This document shows positions 1 through 10,555 of a stretch of 64,000 bases of DNA, in pieces. This stretch comes from Citrobacter freundii ATCC 8090 = MTCC 1658 = NBRC 12681 (GTDB lineage: Bacteria; Pseudomonadota; Gammaproteobacteria; Enterobacterales; Enterobacteriaceae). The DNA is taken from NCBI RefSeq assembly GCF_011064845.1, contig NZ_CP049015.1, forward strand, positions 806,001 to 870,000, read 5' to 3'. The notes under the pieces were generated by a model. It searched no databases, was not told the DNA's origin, and saw only the letters and a program-made list of their open reading frames with translations. A program made the translations under genes and the position numbers. How positions within the stretch are numbered: the stretch's first letter is position 1; the number at the start of each line of letters is the position of its first letter.

Positions 1-497
1 GCTTCCAGTTCCCCATTTTCCTCATTTACCCGAATTAAGGCGCTGAAGATTTGCCGGGCGATATGGGTTTCGGAGCGGCGTAATGCCGTGCCGGGGAGCA
101 GGTTGTGCATGGGGCGATAATAGAGAACGCGCATGATATGCCGACCCTGGCGAAAGCTGCGACCCAGATGGGAGACCAGCATTTGCCGTACGGCCGTTTT
201 ATCACCGACCAGTTGCACCAGTTGATCGATGCGATCCTGTTCCAGTAGGTCTTCTGCGCGCTGCTGCTGGAGCGCCAGCCCGGTATAGAGGAATGTCAGC
301 CGCGAGCGTTTACCTCGTCCAACTTCAGCTTCCCACGTTAACCAGCCGCGATCTTGCATGGTATTAAGCAGCGTACGCATATGGCGGCGCGAGCAGCTCA
401 GCAGATCCGCCAGCTCGTTGAGCGTCGTGTCTTGCGTTTTGCCGTCACAGCATTGCCACAGACGGATGAACTGTTGTTGCAAACGACCAGAAGACAT
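1..497 (-). CDS. sgrR: SgrR, transcriptional regulator of sgrS (N-terminal part, cut by window edge)
   Basis: SgrR activates transcription of the small RNA SgrS when sugar phosphates accumulate. The first 165 codons are present, read right to left from an ATG at 497-495; the rest, including the solute-binding-like C-terminal domain, lies beyond base 1. The translation starts [17 protein letters not shown] and continues with a winged-helix segment around residues 25-60 ([19 protein letters not shown]), closely matching my memory of E. coli SgrR. It is divergent from sgrS/setA, as in E. coli, so the 498-564 gap should hold both promoters. Partial gene, no sign of damage in the visible part. Confidence 0.93.
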   Translation of the reverse strand, partial: MSSGRLQQQFIRLWQCCDGKTQDTTLNELADLLSCSRRHMRTLLNTMQDRGWLTWEAEVGRGKRSRLTFLYTGLALQQQRAEDLLEQDRIDQLVQLVGDKTAVRQMLVSHLGRSFRQGRHIMRVLYYRPMHNLLPGTALRRSETHIARQIFSALIRVNEENGELE

Positions 498-530
498 AAA
501 AGGGGAACTCCTGCGGAAAACTCAGCAATT

Positions 531-559
531 TTATAATCCCTATATTAAGCCAATAATAG
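531..559 (+). promoter_or_regulatory. Candidate sgrS promoter
   Basis: A weak -35 (TTATAA, 531-536) and a -10 (TAATAG, 554-559), 17 bp apart, precede the inferred sgrS 5' end near 565 by about 6 bp. The poor -35 fits a promoter that needs an activator, here SgrR encoded divergently. The 5' end is placed by similarity to E. coli SgrS (GATGAAGC), not measured. Confidence 0.45.
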
Positions 560-596
560 ATTCCGATGAAGCGATGAGACAACGAAGGGGTCATCT

Positions 597-725
597 ATGC
601 GTCAGTTCTGGTTGAAGTACTTTACCACGACGGAAAAATCGTCCTGGTTGGCTTGCCTGAGCGCACCGCAGCGCTTAAAGATGCTCGAAGAGCTGATGCA
701 GTGGGAGATGACATCTGACTCCTGA
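597..725 (+). CDS. sgrT: SgrT, small inhibitor of the glucose PTS transporter
   Basis: SgrT is the peptide encoded inside SgrS; in E. coli it blocks glucose transport by PtsG (EIICB-Glc). The frame runs ATG 597 to TGA 723-725 and gives 42 residues beginning MRQFWLKYF and ending QWEMTSDS, against 43 in E. coli, with the same MRQF start and a matching MLE-LMQW segment. An AAGGGG purine run at 585-590 serves as ribosome site, 6 bp before the start. The frame lies wholly upstream of the inserted element and is intact, so the SgrT arm of the response could survive even if the pairing function is altered. Confidence 0.85.
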   Translation: MRQFWLKYFTTTEKSSWLACLSAPQRLKMLEELMQWEMTSDS

Positions 726-766
726 ATTGGAAATTGCAGACATCATGTGTGACTGAGTATTGGTGC

Positions 767-1032
767 AGGCTGTATCCTGCCATTATATCTGAGCATCGCT
801 GGTGGCTATTTTTTCACATGGCAAGGCGCGAACAGTGAAATTTGGTGAACCAAATAAGGTGTGAGCAACACAGCTATGTGAAAAAATGGCCCCAGCCCTC
901 CGGGACGCGTGTAAAAAACGCATACTCTGCGTTGTCAGGCTTGGGAATAGATTTCTATACCCAGCGCCCTCCGCCTGGATTATGCGTTTTTTACCCAGCG
1001 TCGATGCCAGATATAATGGCAGGATACAGCCT
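767..1032. mobile_element. 266-bp MITE-like element with 25-bp perfect terminal inverted repeats
   Basis: The ends are exact inverted repeats of 25 bp: 767-791 (AGGCTGTATCCTGCC...) and 1008-1032 (...GGCAGGATACAGCCT); similarity continues inward with one indel (GCATCG). Inside are two further inverted repeats. One is 804-822 with 873-891 (19 bp, two G-U pairs in the plus-strand RNA). The other is 911-924 with 981-994 (14 bp, perfect), enclosing a smaller one near 942-961 (GGGAATAGA/TCTATACCC). There is no credible coding frame, so it would depend on a transposase supplied elsewhere. I see no clear target duplication and do not recognise the family. It lies in the sgrS gene. Confidence 0.8.
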
Positions 1033-1041
1033 CGTTCACCC

Positions 1042-1070
1042 GCCAGCAGGTATTATCTGCTGGCTTTTTT
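1042..1070 (+). terminator. Original SgrS Rho-independent terminator
   Basis: Stem GCCAGCAG (1042-1049) and CTGCTGGC (1057-1064), a 7-nt loop and six T (1065-1070). It matches the E. coli SgrS terminator, whose U tail is needed for Hfq binding. It is now separated from the rest of SgrS by the inserted element and sits 28 bp before the setA start. Confidence 0.85.
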
Positions 1071-1098
1071 CGTTTCAGCTGCGCTTAAAAGGAAAGAT

Positions 1099-2277
1099 AT
1101 GCTCTGGATTATGACCATGGGACGGCGCCTCAACGGCGTTTACGCGGCATTTATGCTGGTCGCTTTTATGATGGGCGTGGCGGGGGCATTGCAGGCACCC
1201 ACCCTGAGTCTGTTCCTGAGCCGTGAAGTCGGGGCGCAGCCATTTTGGGTCGGGCTGTTTTACACCGTCAATGCGATTGTCGGGATCGTCGTCAGCCTTG
1301 GCCTGGCGAAACGATCCGACAGCCAGGGCGATCGGCGCAAGCTGATCATGTTTTGCTGCCTGATGGCGATTGGCAATGCGCTGCTGTTTGCCTTTAATCG
1401 CCACTATCTCACGCTGATCACCTGCGGTGTGCTGCTGGCCTCGCTGGCGAACACCGCCATGCCGCAGCTGTTTGCGCTGGCGCGAGAATATGCTGATAAC
1501 TCCGCGCGTGAAGTGGTGATGTTTAGCTCGGTGATGCGTGCGCAGCTTTCGTTGGCCTGGGTGATAGGACCGCCACTGGCATTCATGCTGGCGCTGAATT
1601 ACGGCTTTACGGCGATGTTTTCCATTGCCGCAGGTATTTTTGCCATTAGCCTAGTGCTGATTGCGCTGATACTGCCGTCTGTCGCGCGGGTGGAGCAGCC
1701 TGTAGACGTGCCGCTGGAACAGACCGGCGGTTGGCAGGACAAAAATGTGCGTATGTTGTTTATTGCCTCCACGCTGATGTGGACCTGCAACACCATGTAC
1801 ATCATTGATATGCCACTGTGGATAAGTCTTGAACTGGGCTTGCCGGACAAGCTGGCCGGGATCCTGATGGGGACGGCGGCTGGGCTGGAAATTCCGGCGA
1901 TGATTCTGGCAGGCTATTACGTGAAGCGCTTTGGTAAACGGCGAATGATGATCGCGGCCGTAGCGGCAGGCGTGCTGTTTTATATTGGTTTGATCTTCTT
2001 TCACAGCCGTATGGCGCTGCTGGTGCTGCAACTGTTTAACGCGGTATTTATCGGTATTATCGCCGGGATAGGCATGCTGTGGTTTCAGGATCTGATGCCT
2101 GGACGTGCGGGGTCAGCGACCACATTATTTACCAACAGTATTTCAACGGGAGTCATTCTGGCAGGGGTGATTCAGGGGGCAGTTGCGCAAAGCTATGGTC
2201 ACTATGCCGTCTATTGGGTGATTGCGGTGATTTCGGTGGTTACGCTGTGGATGACCGGGCGGGTGAAGGACGTTTAG
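1099..2277 (+). CDS. setA: SetA sugar efflux transporter
   Basis: SetA is a major-facilitator exporter of sugars in the inner membrane; it helps cells survive glucose-phosphate stress and is co-regulated with sgrS. The protein is 392 residues, the E. coli length, with about 12 hydrophobic segments. It begins MLWIMTMGRRLNGVYAAFM and contains the loop motif AKRSDSQGDRRK. The frame is open further upstream to 886, but that stretch is the inserted element and the SgrS terminator. ATG 1099, behind AAAGGAAAG, is the start by homology. In E. coli setA is transcribed through sgrS, so the insertion may also change setA expression. Confidence 0.95.
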   Translation: MLWIMTMGRRLNGVYAAFMLVAFMMGVAGALQAPTLSLFLSREVGAQPFWVGLFYTVNAIVGIVVSLGLAKRSDSQGDRRKLIMFCCLMAIGNALLFAFNRHYLTLITCGVLLASLANTAMPQLFALAREYADNSAREVVMFSSVMRAQLSLAWVIGPPLAFMLALNYGFTAMFSIAAGIFAISLVLIALILPSVARVEQPVDVPLEQTGGWQDKNVRMLFIASTLMWTCNTMYIIDMPLWISLELGLPDKLAGILMGTAAGLEIPAMILAGYYVKRFGKRRMMIAAVAAGVLFYIGLIFFHSRMALLVLQLFNAVFIGIIAGIGMLWFQDLMPGRAGSATTLFTNSISTGVILAGVIQGAVAQSYGHYAVYWVIAVISVVTLWMTGRVKDV

Positions 2278-2347
2278 TCCGGCGCAGTCCTGGCGTCGTA
2301 GTGCCCGGCCTGGCGATATTTTGCATTAGTTTTTGTCGTTTTTGTCG

Positions 2348-2419
2348 GCCGGATAAGGCGTTTACGCCGCCATCCGGCAACCTGTCCCTACGGCCTGAAC
2401 GCGTTACGCTTATCAGGCC
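2348..2419. repeat. Pair of REP palindromes (BIME-like) after setA
   Basis: Two REP-type imperfect palindromes: 2348-2378 (GCCGGATAAGGCG...CGCCATCCGGC) and, in the other orientation, 2390-2419 (CGGCCTGAACGCG...TATCAGGCC). They follow the setA stop and can form strong hairpins that stabilise the 3' end of the mRNA or stop transcription. Confidence 0.8.
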
Positions 2420-2448
2420 TATCCTTCTTTTTTTATCTTGCACGTAAA

Positions 2449-2464
2449 TGTAACGTTGATCACA
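2449..2464. promoter_or_regulatory. Candidate CRP box upstream of the idn-like cassette
   Basis: TGTAA-N6-TCACA (2449-2464) inside AAATGTAACGTTGATCACAT matches the CRP consensus TGTGA-N6-TCACA in 9 of 10 core positions. It lies about 90 bp before the start of the reductase gene and just upstream of the putative repressor boxes, as expected for a catabolite-controlled sugar-acid operon. Sequence match only. Confidence 0.5.
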
Positions 2465-2504
2465 TAACGATCATTTTCCTCTTCCTGGATCTTCTTTTTT
2501 CTAC

Positions 2505-2533
2505 TGTTACGCGTATACAGTTACGCGTAACAG
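2505..2533. promoter_or_regulatory. Two overlapping operator boxes for the LacI-family repressor
   Basis: Box A TGTTACGCGTATACAG (2505-2520) and box B CAGTTACGCGTAACAG (2518-2533) share GTTACGCGTA and are offset by 13 bp. The core TTACGCGTAA of box B is a perfect palindrome. The pattern resembles GntR/IdnR sites (GTTAC-GTAAC) with a central CG, which suits the IdnR-like repressor encoded at 4745. Position, between a CRP box and the first gene's ribosome site, fits repression. Confidence 0.6.
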
Positions 2534-2555
2534 TTATCAAAAAAGGAGTTTTTTC

Positions 2556-3320
2556 ATGAAAAACCTATTCGACCTGACCGGTAAACGCGCGCTGATTACC
2601 GGTTCCGCTCAGGGCATTGGTAACCTGCTGGCCAGCGGTCTGGCGGCGCACGGTGCTGAGATTGTTATTAACGACATTACCCAGCAGCGGGCGCAGGCGG
2701 CGGCGGACAAACTGGTGGCCGAAGGCTATCGCGCTGTTGGCTATGGATTTGATGTTACCAGCGGGGAAGAGGTGGCGTGCGCCATCGCGCAAATTGAAAA
2801 GGACGTTGGGGCCATTGATATTTTAATTAACAACGCCGGAATCCAGCGTCGTTATCCCTTCACCGAATTCCCGGAGACTGAATGGGACAAAGTGATTGAT
2901 GTAAACCAGAAATCGGTCTTTCTGGTATCACAGCAGGTTTCCCGCTACATGGTGCAACGCCGCCGCGGGAAGATTATTAATATCTGCTCAATGCAAAGTG
3001 AATTAGGTCGTAAAACCATTACCCCCTACGCGGCGTCAAAAGGCGCGGTCAAAATGTTAACCCGTGGCATGTGCGTGGAACTGGCGGAATACAATATTCA
3101 GGTCAACGGTATTGCTCCCGGCTATTTCGCTACCGACATGACCACCGCGCTGGTTAACGATGAAGCATTCTCCGCCTGGCTGTTCCAGCGCACGCCCGCT
3201 GCTCGCTGGGGTAACCCGGAAGAGTTGATCGGCGCGGCGGTTTATCTCGCTGCGCCCGCCTCTGACTTTGTGAATGGGCATCTTCTGTTTGTCGATGGCG
3301 GCATGCTGGCCGCTGTTTGA
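2556..3320 (+). CDS. IdnO-like 5-keto-D-gluconate 5-reductase (gluconate 5-dehydrogenase), SDR family
   Basis: This is a short-chain dehydrogenase of 254 residues. It has the nucleotide-binding motif TGSAQGIG near residue 16, NNAG near 91, and the catalytic Ser (ICSMQSE) with YAASK near 158-162. It closely resembles E. coli IdnO, the reductase that interconverts 5-ketogluconate and D-gluconate, including the stretches NNAGIQRR and APGYF and the C-terminus DFVNGHLLFVDGGML. A strong ribosome site (AAAAAGGAG) precedes ATG 2556. It is first in a cassette with a transporter and an IdnR-like regulator; idnD and idnK do not accompany it. The substrate is inferred from family similarity and could be another keto-aldonate. 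Confidence 0.85.
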   Translation: MKNLFDLTGKRALITGSAQGIGNLLASGLAAHGAEIVINDITQQRAQAAADKLVAEGYRAVGYGFDVTSGEEVACAIAQIEKDVGAIDILINNAGIQRRYPFTEFPETEWDKVIDVNQKSVFLVSQQVSRYMVQRRRGKIINICSMQSELGRKTITPYAASKGAVKMLTRGMCVELAEYNIQVNGIAPGYFATDMTTALVNDEAFSAWLFQRTPAARWGNPEELIGAAVYLAAPASDFVNGHLLFVDGGMLAAV

Positions 3321-3378
3321 TCGCTAACGAGGCCGCGGGAAGCAACCTCATCCTTTAATGATAATCCAAGGAGTGAGT

Positions 3379-4662
3379 ATGAATATGCTCGCAAAACTGC
3401 CAGCGCGTCGCTGGTGGTATTTAATGCCGATTATTTTTATTACCTACAGCTTAGCTTATCTCGACCGCGCCAATTACGGCTTTGCCGCTGCCGCTGGTAT
3501 CGAACACGATTTAGGGATCACCCAGGGCACGGCCTCGCTGATTGGCGCGCTCTTTTTCCTGGGATATTTCTTTTTCCAGGTGCCTGGCGCCATGTATGCC
3601 GTTAAACATAGCGTCCGTAAAATGATTTTTTACAGCCTGATCCTCTGGGGGCTTTGTGCCGCGGCGACCGGCTTTGTCAGCAATATCCCAACGCTGATGG
3701 CGATCCGCTTTATTCTCGGCATCGTCGAAGCGGCGGTGATGCCCGCGATGCTGATTTATATCAGCAACTGGTTTACCAAAACTGAACGCTCGCGCGCCAA
3801 CACCTTTTTAATTCTCGGTAACCCGGTCACAGTGCTGTGGATGTCGATTGTCTCTGGCTACCTGATTGAAGCCTGGGGCTGGCGCGAAATGTTTATCATT
3901 GAAGGTATTCCTGCGGTGATCTGGGCTTTCTGCTGGGTGATTCTGGTGCGCGACAAACCGGCGGATGCGGGTTGGTTGAGCGAGCAGGAGAAGCAGGCGT
4001 TACAGCAGGCGATGGACCGCGAGCAGCGGGACATCAAACCGATGCGCAACTACGGTGAAGCGATGCGTTCACGCAGCGTCATTATGCTTTGCGCGGTGCA
4101 TGCGCTGTGGAGCATCGGGGTGTATGGCTTCATGATGTGGATGCCGTCGATTCTGAAAAACGCGGCGCAGATGGATATTGTGGCGGTGGGCTGGCTGGCG
4201 GCAGTGCCGTATCTGGCGGCGATCTGCCTGATGCTGACGGTTTCCTGGCTGTCCGATAAATACCAGAACCGTAAGCTGTTTATCTGGCCGCTGCTGCTGA
4301 TTGCTGCCATTGCGTTCTTTGCCTCGTGGATGCTGGGCAACCAGTCCTTCTGGCTCTCTTACGCGCTGCTGGTCGTGGCCGCCGCCTGTATGTATGCGCC
4401 TTACGGACCGTTCTTTGCGCTGATCCCCGAACTGCTGCCGCGCAACGTCTCCGGCGTGTCGATGGGAATGATCAACAGTTTTGGCGCGTTAGGGGCATTC
4501 CTCGGCGCGTGGCTGGTGGGTTACCTCAACGGCGTGACCGGCGGGCCGGGCGTCTCCTACACCTTCATGGCGATTGCTCTGCTGTCATCGGTGGTGCTGA
4601 TGTACTGCGTTCGTGCGCAAAATGAAACCACGTCGCCGTCGGCTGAGATGGTAACGCGTTAA
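3379..4662 (+). CDS. MFS transporter of the anion:cation symporter family, probably for a sugar acid
   Basis: The product is 427 residues with about 12 membrane segments. The sequence YLDRANYGFA after the first segment is typical of the ACS family of the major facilitator superfamily, which includes the hexuronate, galactarate/glucarate and rhamnonate transporters. ATG 3379, 6 bp after AAGGAG, is preferred over an in-frame ATG at 3358 that lacks a ribosome site. It starts 58 bp after the reductase and probably shares its transcript. In the E. coli idn operon this role is filled by IdnT, a member of the unrelated GntP family, so this cassette uses a different transporter. Substrate not determinable from sequence; 5-ketogluconate or a related acid is inferred. 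Confidence 0.8.
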   Translation: MNMLAKLPARRWWYLMPIIFITYSLAYLDRANYGFAAAAGIEHDLGITQGTASLIGALFFLGYFFFQVPGAMYAVKHSVRKMIFYSLILWGLCAAATGFVSNIPTLMAIRFILGIVEAAVMPAMLIYISNWFTKTERSRANTFLILGNPVTVLWMSIVSGYLIEAWGWREMFIIEGIPAVIWAFCWVILVRDKPADAGWLSEQEKQALQQAMDREQRDIKPMRNYGEAMRSRSVIMLCAVHALWSIGVYGFMMWMPSILKNAAQMDIVAVGWLAAVPYLAAICLMLTVSWLSDKYQNRKLFIWPLLLIAAIAFFASWMLGNQSFWLSYALLVVAAACMYAPYGPFFALIPELLPRNVSGVSMGMINSFGALGAFLGAWLVGYLNGVTGGPGVSYTFMAIALLSSVVLMYCVRAQNETTSPSAEMVTR

Positions 4663-4744
4663 GGTTGAGCGAGGAGTGCAGTCGCTAACCGGCTGTGATA
4701 AGGTTCTCTGCGAGCATAATGGGATGTTGGTCGTAGAGAACCTC

Positions 4745-5737
4745 ATGAAAAACAATCGGATGACATTACAGGATATCGCTAATCTGGCCGGTCTGAATAA
4801 GATGACGGTCAGCCGTTATCTGCGTAACCCGAATCAGGTGTCGCAACGCAGCCGTGAATTGATTTCGAAAGTGATGGAAGAGAACAACTACATTCCTAAC
4901 CGCGCGCCGGAAATATTGCTCAATGCGCGCAGTAAAACCATCGGCGTGTTGATCCCTTCTTTTCGTAACCAGATTTTTGCCGACGTGCTGGCGGGAATTG
5001 AATCCGTCACCTCGGCTTGCCAGTACCAGACGTTGATCGCCAACTACGAATATGACGCCGAGCGTGAAGAACGCGAGGTGCTGAATCTGCTCTCTTACAA
5101 TATCGACGGCCTGATCCTCACGGGAAAGCTGCATACCGAGCGGATGATCCAGTACGTGCGCGCCAGCGGCGTACCTGTGGCGGAACTGATGGATATTAGC
5201 GGCCAGTATCTTGATATTCAGGTTGGGTTTGATAACGAAAAAGCCGCGTTTGAAATGACGCAGGCTTTTATCGACAGCGGCAAACGCAGCATTGCTTTCT
5301 TTGGCTCGATGGACGACCCCCGCGACCTTAGCCGTTTTCGCGGTACCGGGAAAGCGCTGGCAGCGCAGGGGCTGGAAGCGTACCACCTGGCGCCAAAAAC
5401 GATTTCGTCGGTGGCGCTGGGCCGCAAGATGTTTCAGCAGGCGATGGCGGAAAAGCCGGATATTGACGCTATTTTCTGTACCAACGATGACCTGGCGGTT
5501 GGCGTGCTGCTGGAGTGTCAGGCACAGCAGTACGATGTGCCGGGAAAAATGGCGATTGCCGGTTTCCACGGGCTGGAAATTGGCCGCGCGCGGCTGCAAA
5601 AAATCGCCAGCGTGATTACACCACGCTATGAGATTGGCAAAACGGCGGCAGATATTCTGATTAAGCGTTTGAACGGTAAAGATGCGCCGGGCAGCGTTAA
5701 CCTCGGTTACCAAATCTATTACGGCGATACGCTGTAG
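4745..5737 (+). CDS. IdnR/GntR-like LacI-family regulator
   Basis: This is a DNA-binding regulator of 330 residues. It has an N-terminal LacI-type helix-turn-helix (LQDIANLAGLNKMTVSRYL, about residues 8-26) and a periplasmic-binding-like sugar domain. It resembles E. coli IdnR along its whole length (IPSFRNQIFADVLAGIESVT, INLLSYNIDG-like segment, C-terminal GYQIYYGDTL). The frame is open back to a GTG at 4676, but homology places the start at ATG 4745 (MKNNRMTLQD); ATG 4724 is a less likely alternative. It is last in the cassette and would bind the boxes at 2505-2533. A similar motif, GGTAACGCGTTAA, overlaps the end of the preceding gene at about 4650-4662. Confidence 0.85.
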   Translation: MKNNRMTLQDIANLAGLNKMTVSRYLRNPNQVSQRSRELISKVMEENNYIPNRAPEILLNARSKTIGVLIPSFRNQIFADVLAGIESVTSACQYQTLIANYEYDAEREEREVLNLLSYNIDGLILTGKLHTERMIQYVRASGVPVAELMDISGQYLDIQVGFDNEKAAFEMTQAFIDSGKRSIAFFGSMDDPRDLSRFRGTGKALAAQGLEAYHLAPKTISSVALGRKMFQQAMAEKPDIDAIFCTNDDLAVGVLLECQAQQYDVPGKMAIAGFHGLEIGRARLQKIASVITPRYEIGKTAADILIKRLNGKDAPGSVNLGYQIYYGDTL

Positions 5738-5782
5738 GCGAAGAGTAGAGGCTGGCCACCGTGCGGTGACCAGCGGGAGAGA

Positions 5783-6388
5783 TTACTGCATAAACGCTGG
5801 CTGCTTGTCTTCGTATTCGGTGATGGCCGCTTCATGCTGCAGCGTCAGCCCGATGCTGTCCAGACCGTTCAGCATGCAGTGGCGGCGGAAGTCGTCGATT
5901 TTAAAGCTGTAGGACTTATCGCCCGCTTTCACCACCTGCGCTTCCAGATCCACTTCAAATTTAATGCCCGGATTGGCTTTCACCAGGGTAAACATTTCAT
6001 CTACCTGCGCGTCGCTCAGAGTCACCGGCAGCAGTTGGTTATTGAAACTGTTGCCGTAGAAGATGTCGGCGAAGCTTGGGGCAATCACCACTTTAAAACC
6101 GTAATCGGTCAACGCCCACGGCGCATGTTCGCGTGACGAACCGCAGCCGAAGTTTTCGCGCGCCAGCAGAATTGATGCCCCTTTATATTCCGGGAAGTTC
6201 AAAACGAACTCAGGATTTGGCTGTTGCCCTTTTTCGTCCAGAAAACGCCAGTCGTTAAACAGATGAGCGCCAAAACCGGTACGCGTAACCTTCTGCAAAA
6301 ACTGTTTGGGAATGATTGCGTCGGTATCAACGTTGGCGGCATCCAGTGGGACAACCAGGCCGGTATGCTGGGTAAATTTCTCTGCCAT
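5783..6388 (-). CDS. leuD: 3-isopropylmalate dehydratase small subunit
   Basis: LeuD pairs with LeuC to isomerise 2-isopropylmalate to 3-isopropylmalate in leucine biosynthesis. The protein has 201 residues, as in E. coli, with the swivel-domain motif [16 protein letters not shown]. The frame extends to 6424, but the start is ATG 6388 ([11 protein letters not shown]) by homology, behind a GGAAAC ribosome site. Last gene of the leu operon, 10 bp after leuC. Confidence 0.96.
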   Translation of the reverse strand: MAEKFTQHTGLVVPLDAANVDTDAIIPKQFLQKVTRTGFGAHLFNDWRFLDEKGQQPNPEFVLNFPEYKGASILLARENFGCGSSREHAPWALTDYGFKVVIAPSFADIFYGNSFNNQLLPVTLSDAQVDEMFTLVKANPGIKFEVDLEAQVVKAGDKSYSFKIDDFRRHCMLNGLDSIGLTLQHEAAITEYEDKQPAFMQ

Positions 6389-6398
6389 GGTAGTTTCC

Positions 6399-7799
6399 TT
6401 ATTTGATGCTGCGAATGTCGGCAAAATGACCGGTAACGGCGGCAGCGGCGGCCATGGCCGGGCTGACTAAATGCGTGCGACCACCGCGGCCCTGACGGCC
6501 TTCAAAATTACGGTTGCTGGTGGAGGCGCAGCGCTCGCCCGGATTCAGGCGGTCATTGTTCATGGCCAGACACATGGAACAGCCTGGTAAACGCCATTCG
6601 AATCCTGCTTCGATAAAGATCTTGTCCAGACCTTCTGCTTCCGCCTGCGCTTTCACCGGACCAGAGCCCGGCACCACCAGTGCCTGTACGCCTGGCGCAA
6701 CTTTACGTCCTTTGGCGATTTCCGCCGCGGCGCGTAAATCTTCAATACGCGAGTTGGTGCAGGAACCGATGAACACTTTATCGATAGCCACTTCCGTTAA
6801 CGGAATACCTGGCTTCAGCCCCATATACGCCAGCGCTTTTTCAGCCGATGCGCGCTCAACGGGATCGGCAAAGGATGACGGGTCGGGAATATTATCGTTC
6901 ACCGAAATGACCTGACCCGGGTTTGTTCCCCAGGTGACCTGCGGCGCAATCTCTTCCGCTTGCAGGGTGATGACGCTGTCGAAAGTGGCGCCTTCATCCG
7001 TTTGCAGGGTTTTCCAGTAGGCGACCGCGTCGTCAAAGTCTTTGCCTTTCGGTGCATGCAGACGGCCTTCGACATAGTTGAAGGTGGTCTGGTCTGGCGC
7101 GACCAAGCCCGCTTTCGCGCCCAATTCGATCGCCATGTTGCACAGGGTCATGCGGCCTTCCATGCTCAGCGCGCGGATGGCTTCGCCACAAAACTCAACT
7201 ACGTGTCCGGTACCGCCTGCACTACCGGTTTTACCGATAATCGCCAGCACAATATCTTTGGCGGTAATGCCAGGGGCTGCTTTACCGTTGACTTCAATCT
7301 TCATGGTTTTGGCGCGCCCCTGTTTCAGGGTCTGCGTCGCCAGAACGTGTTCAACTTCAGAGGTGCCAATACCAAACGCCAGCGCGCCGAACGCGCCGTG
7401 TGTAGCGGTGTGGGAATCGCCGCAGACGATGGTCATACCCGGCAACGTCACGCCTTGTTCTGGCCCCATCACGTGAACGATACCCTGATACGGATGGTTC
7501 AGGTCATACAGCTCGACGCCAAATTCGTTACAGTTCTTAATCAGCTCTTGCATCTGGATGCGTGCCATCTCACCCGACGCGTTGATGTCTTTGGTCTGGG
7601 TAGAGACGTTGTGATCCATGGTGGCAAAGGTTTTACCCGGCTGGCGTACCTGACGGCCATGCGCGCGCAGGCCATCAAACGCTTGCGGAGAGGTCACTTC
7701 ATGCACCAGATGTCTGTCGATGTACAACAGCGGGGTTTCGTTTTGCGCTTCAAAGACGACGTGCGCATCAAACAATTTTTCGTATAACGTTTTGGCCAT
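6399..7799 (-). CDS. leuC: 3-isopropylmalate dehydratase large subunit
   Basis: LeuC is the iron-sulfur subunit of isopropylmalate isomerase, an aconitase-family enzyme of the cytoplasm. It has 466 residues, the E. coli length. The cluster cysteines are visible in GSCTNSR and in [10 protein letters not shown]; other family blocks are [19 protein letters not shown] and the C-terminal [22 protein letters not shown] region. It lies 2 bp after leuB and 10 bp before leuD, so it is translated from the leuLABCD mRNA. Confidence 0.97.
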   Translation of the reverse strand: MAKTLYEKLFDAHVVFEAQNETPLLYIDRHLVHEVTSPQAFDGLRAHGRQVRQPGKTFATMDHNVSTQTKDINASGEMARIQMQELIKNCNEFGVELYDLNHPYQGIVHVMGPEQGVTLPGMTIVCGDSHTATHGAFGALAFGIGTSEVEHVLATQTLKQGRAKTMKIEVNGKAAPGITAKDIVLAIIGKTGSAGGTGHVVEFCGEAIRALSMEGRMTLCNMAIELGAKAGLVAPDQTTFNYVEGRLHAPKGKDFDDAVAYWKTLQTDEGATFDSVITLQAEEIAPQVTWGTNPGQVISVNDNIPDPSSFADPVERASAEKALAYMGLKPGIPLTEVAIDKVFIGSCTNSRIEDLRAAAEIAKGRKVAPGVQALVVPGSGPVKAQAEAEGLDKIFIEAGFEWRLPGCSMCLAMNNDRLNPGERCASTSNRNFEGRQGRGGRTHLVSPAMAAAAAVTGHFADIRSIK

Positions 7800-7801
7800 G
7801 A

Positions 7802-10464
<2,663 letters not shown>

Positions 10465-10506
10465 GGTTTAGGTCCTTGGTTTCTTAGGGCGCCTTGCTTC
10501 GAGCAT

Positions 10507-10537
10507 AAAAAAACCCGCGCAACGGCGCGGGTTTTTT
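10507..10537 (-). terminator. leu operon attenuator terminator
   Basis: Read on the minus strand, the stem CCCGCGC/GCGCGGG (10531-10525 with 10520-10514) is followed by seven T (10513-10507). It lies between leuL and leuA, where the leu attenuator is known in enterics. Ribosome stalling on the leuL leucine codons would favour the alternative antiterminator fold. Confidence 0.9.
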
Positions 10538-10555
10538 GTCTTAACTGGAGCTGAC

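Larger units (their letters stand above)
565..1070 (+). ncRNA. sgrS: SgrS small RNA gene, interrupted by a 266-bp inverted-repeat element
   Basis: SgrS is an Hfq-dependent small RNA that pairs with ptsG and other mRNAs during glucose-phosphate stress. The 5' part (565-766) carries the SgrT reading frame and, at about 747-765, the conserved pairing segment ending GTGACTGAGTATTGGTG. The 3' part (1033-1070) carries CACC and the terminator hairpin GCCAGCAG/CTGCTGGC with six T. In E. coli these two parts are directly joined. Here 767-1032 lie between them, in what would be the loop of the small GGTG/CACC hairpin just before the terminator. Without the insert the RNA would be about 240 nt, near the 227 nt of E. 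coli. Whether the RNA is now about 500 nt, ends early inside the insert, or is non-functional cannot be told from sequence. Confidence 0.85.

Noticed and set aside
886..1098. N-terminal extension of SetA by 71 codons
   Set aside because: The stretch is the inverted-repeat element plus the SgrS terminator; homology and the ribosome site place the start at 1099.
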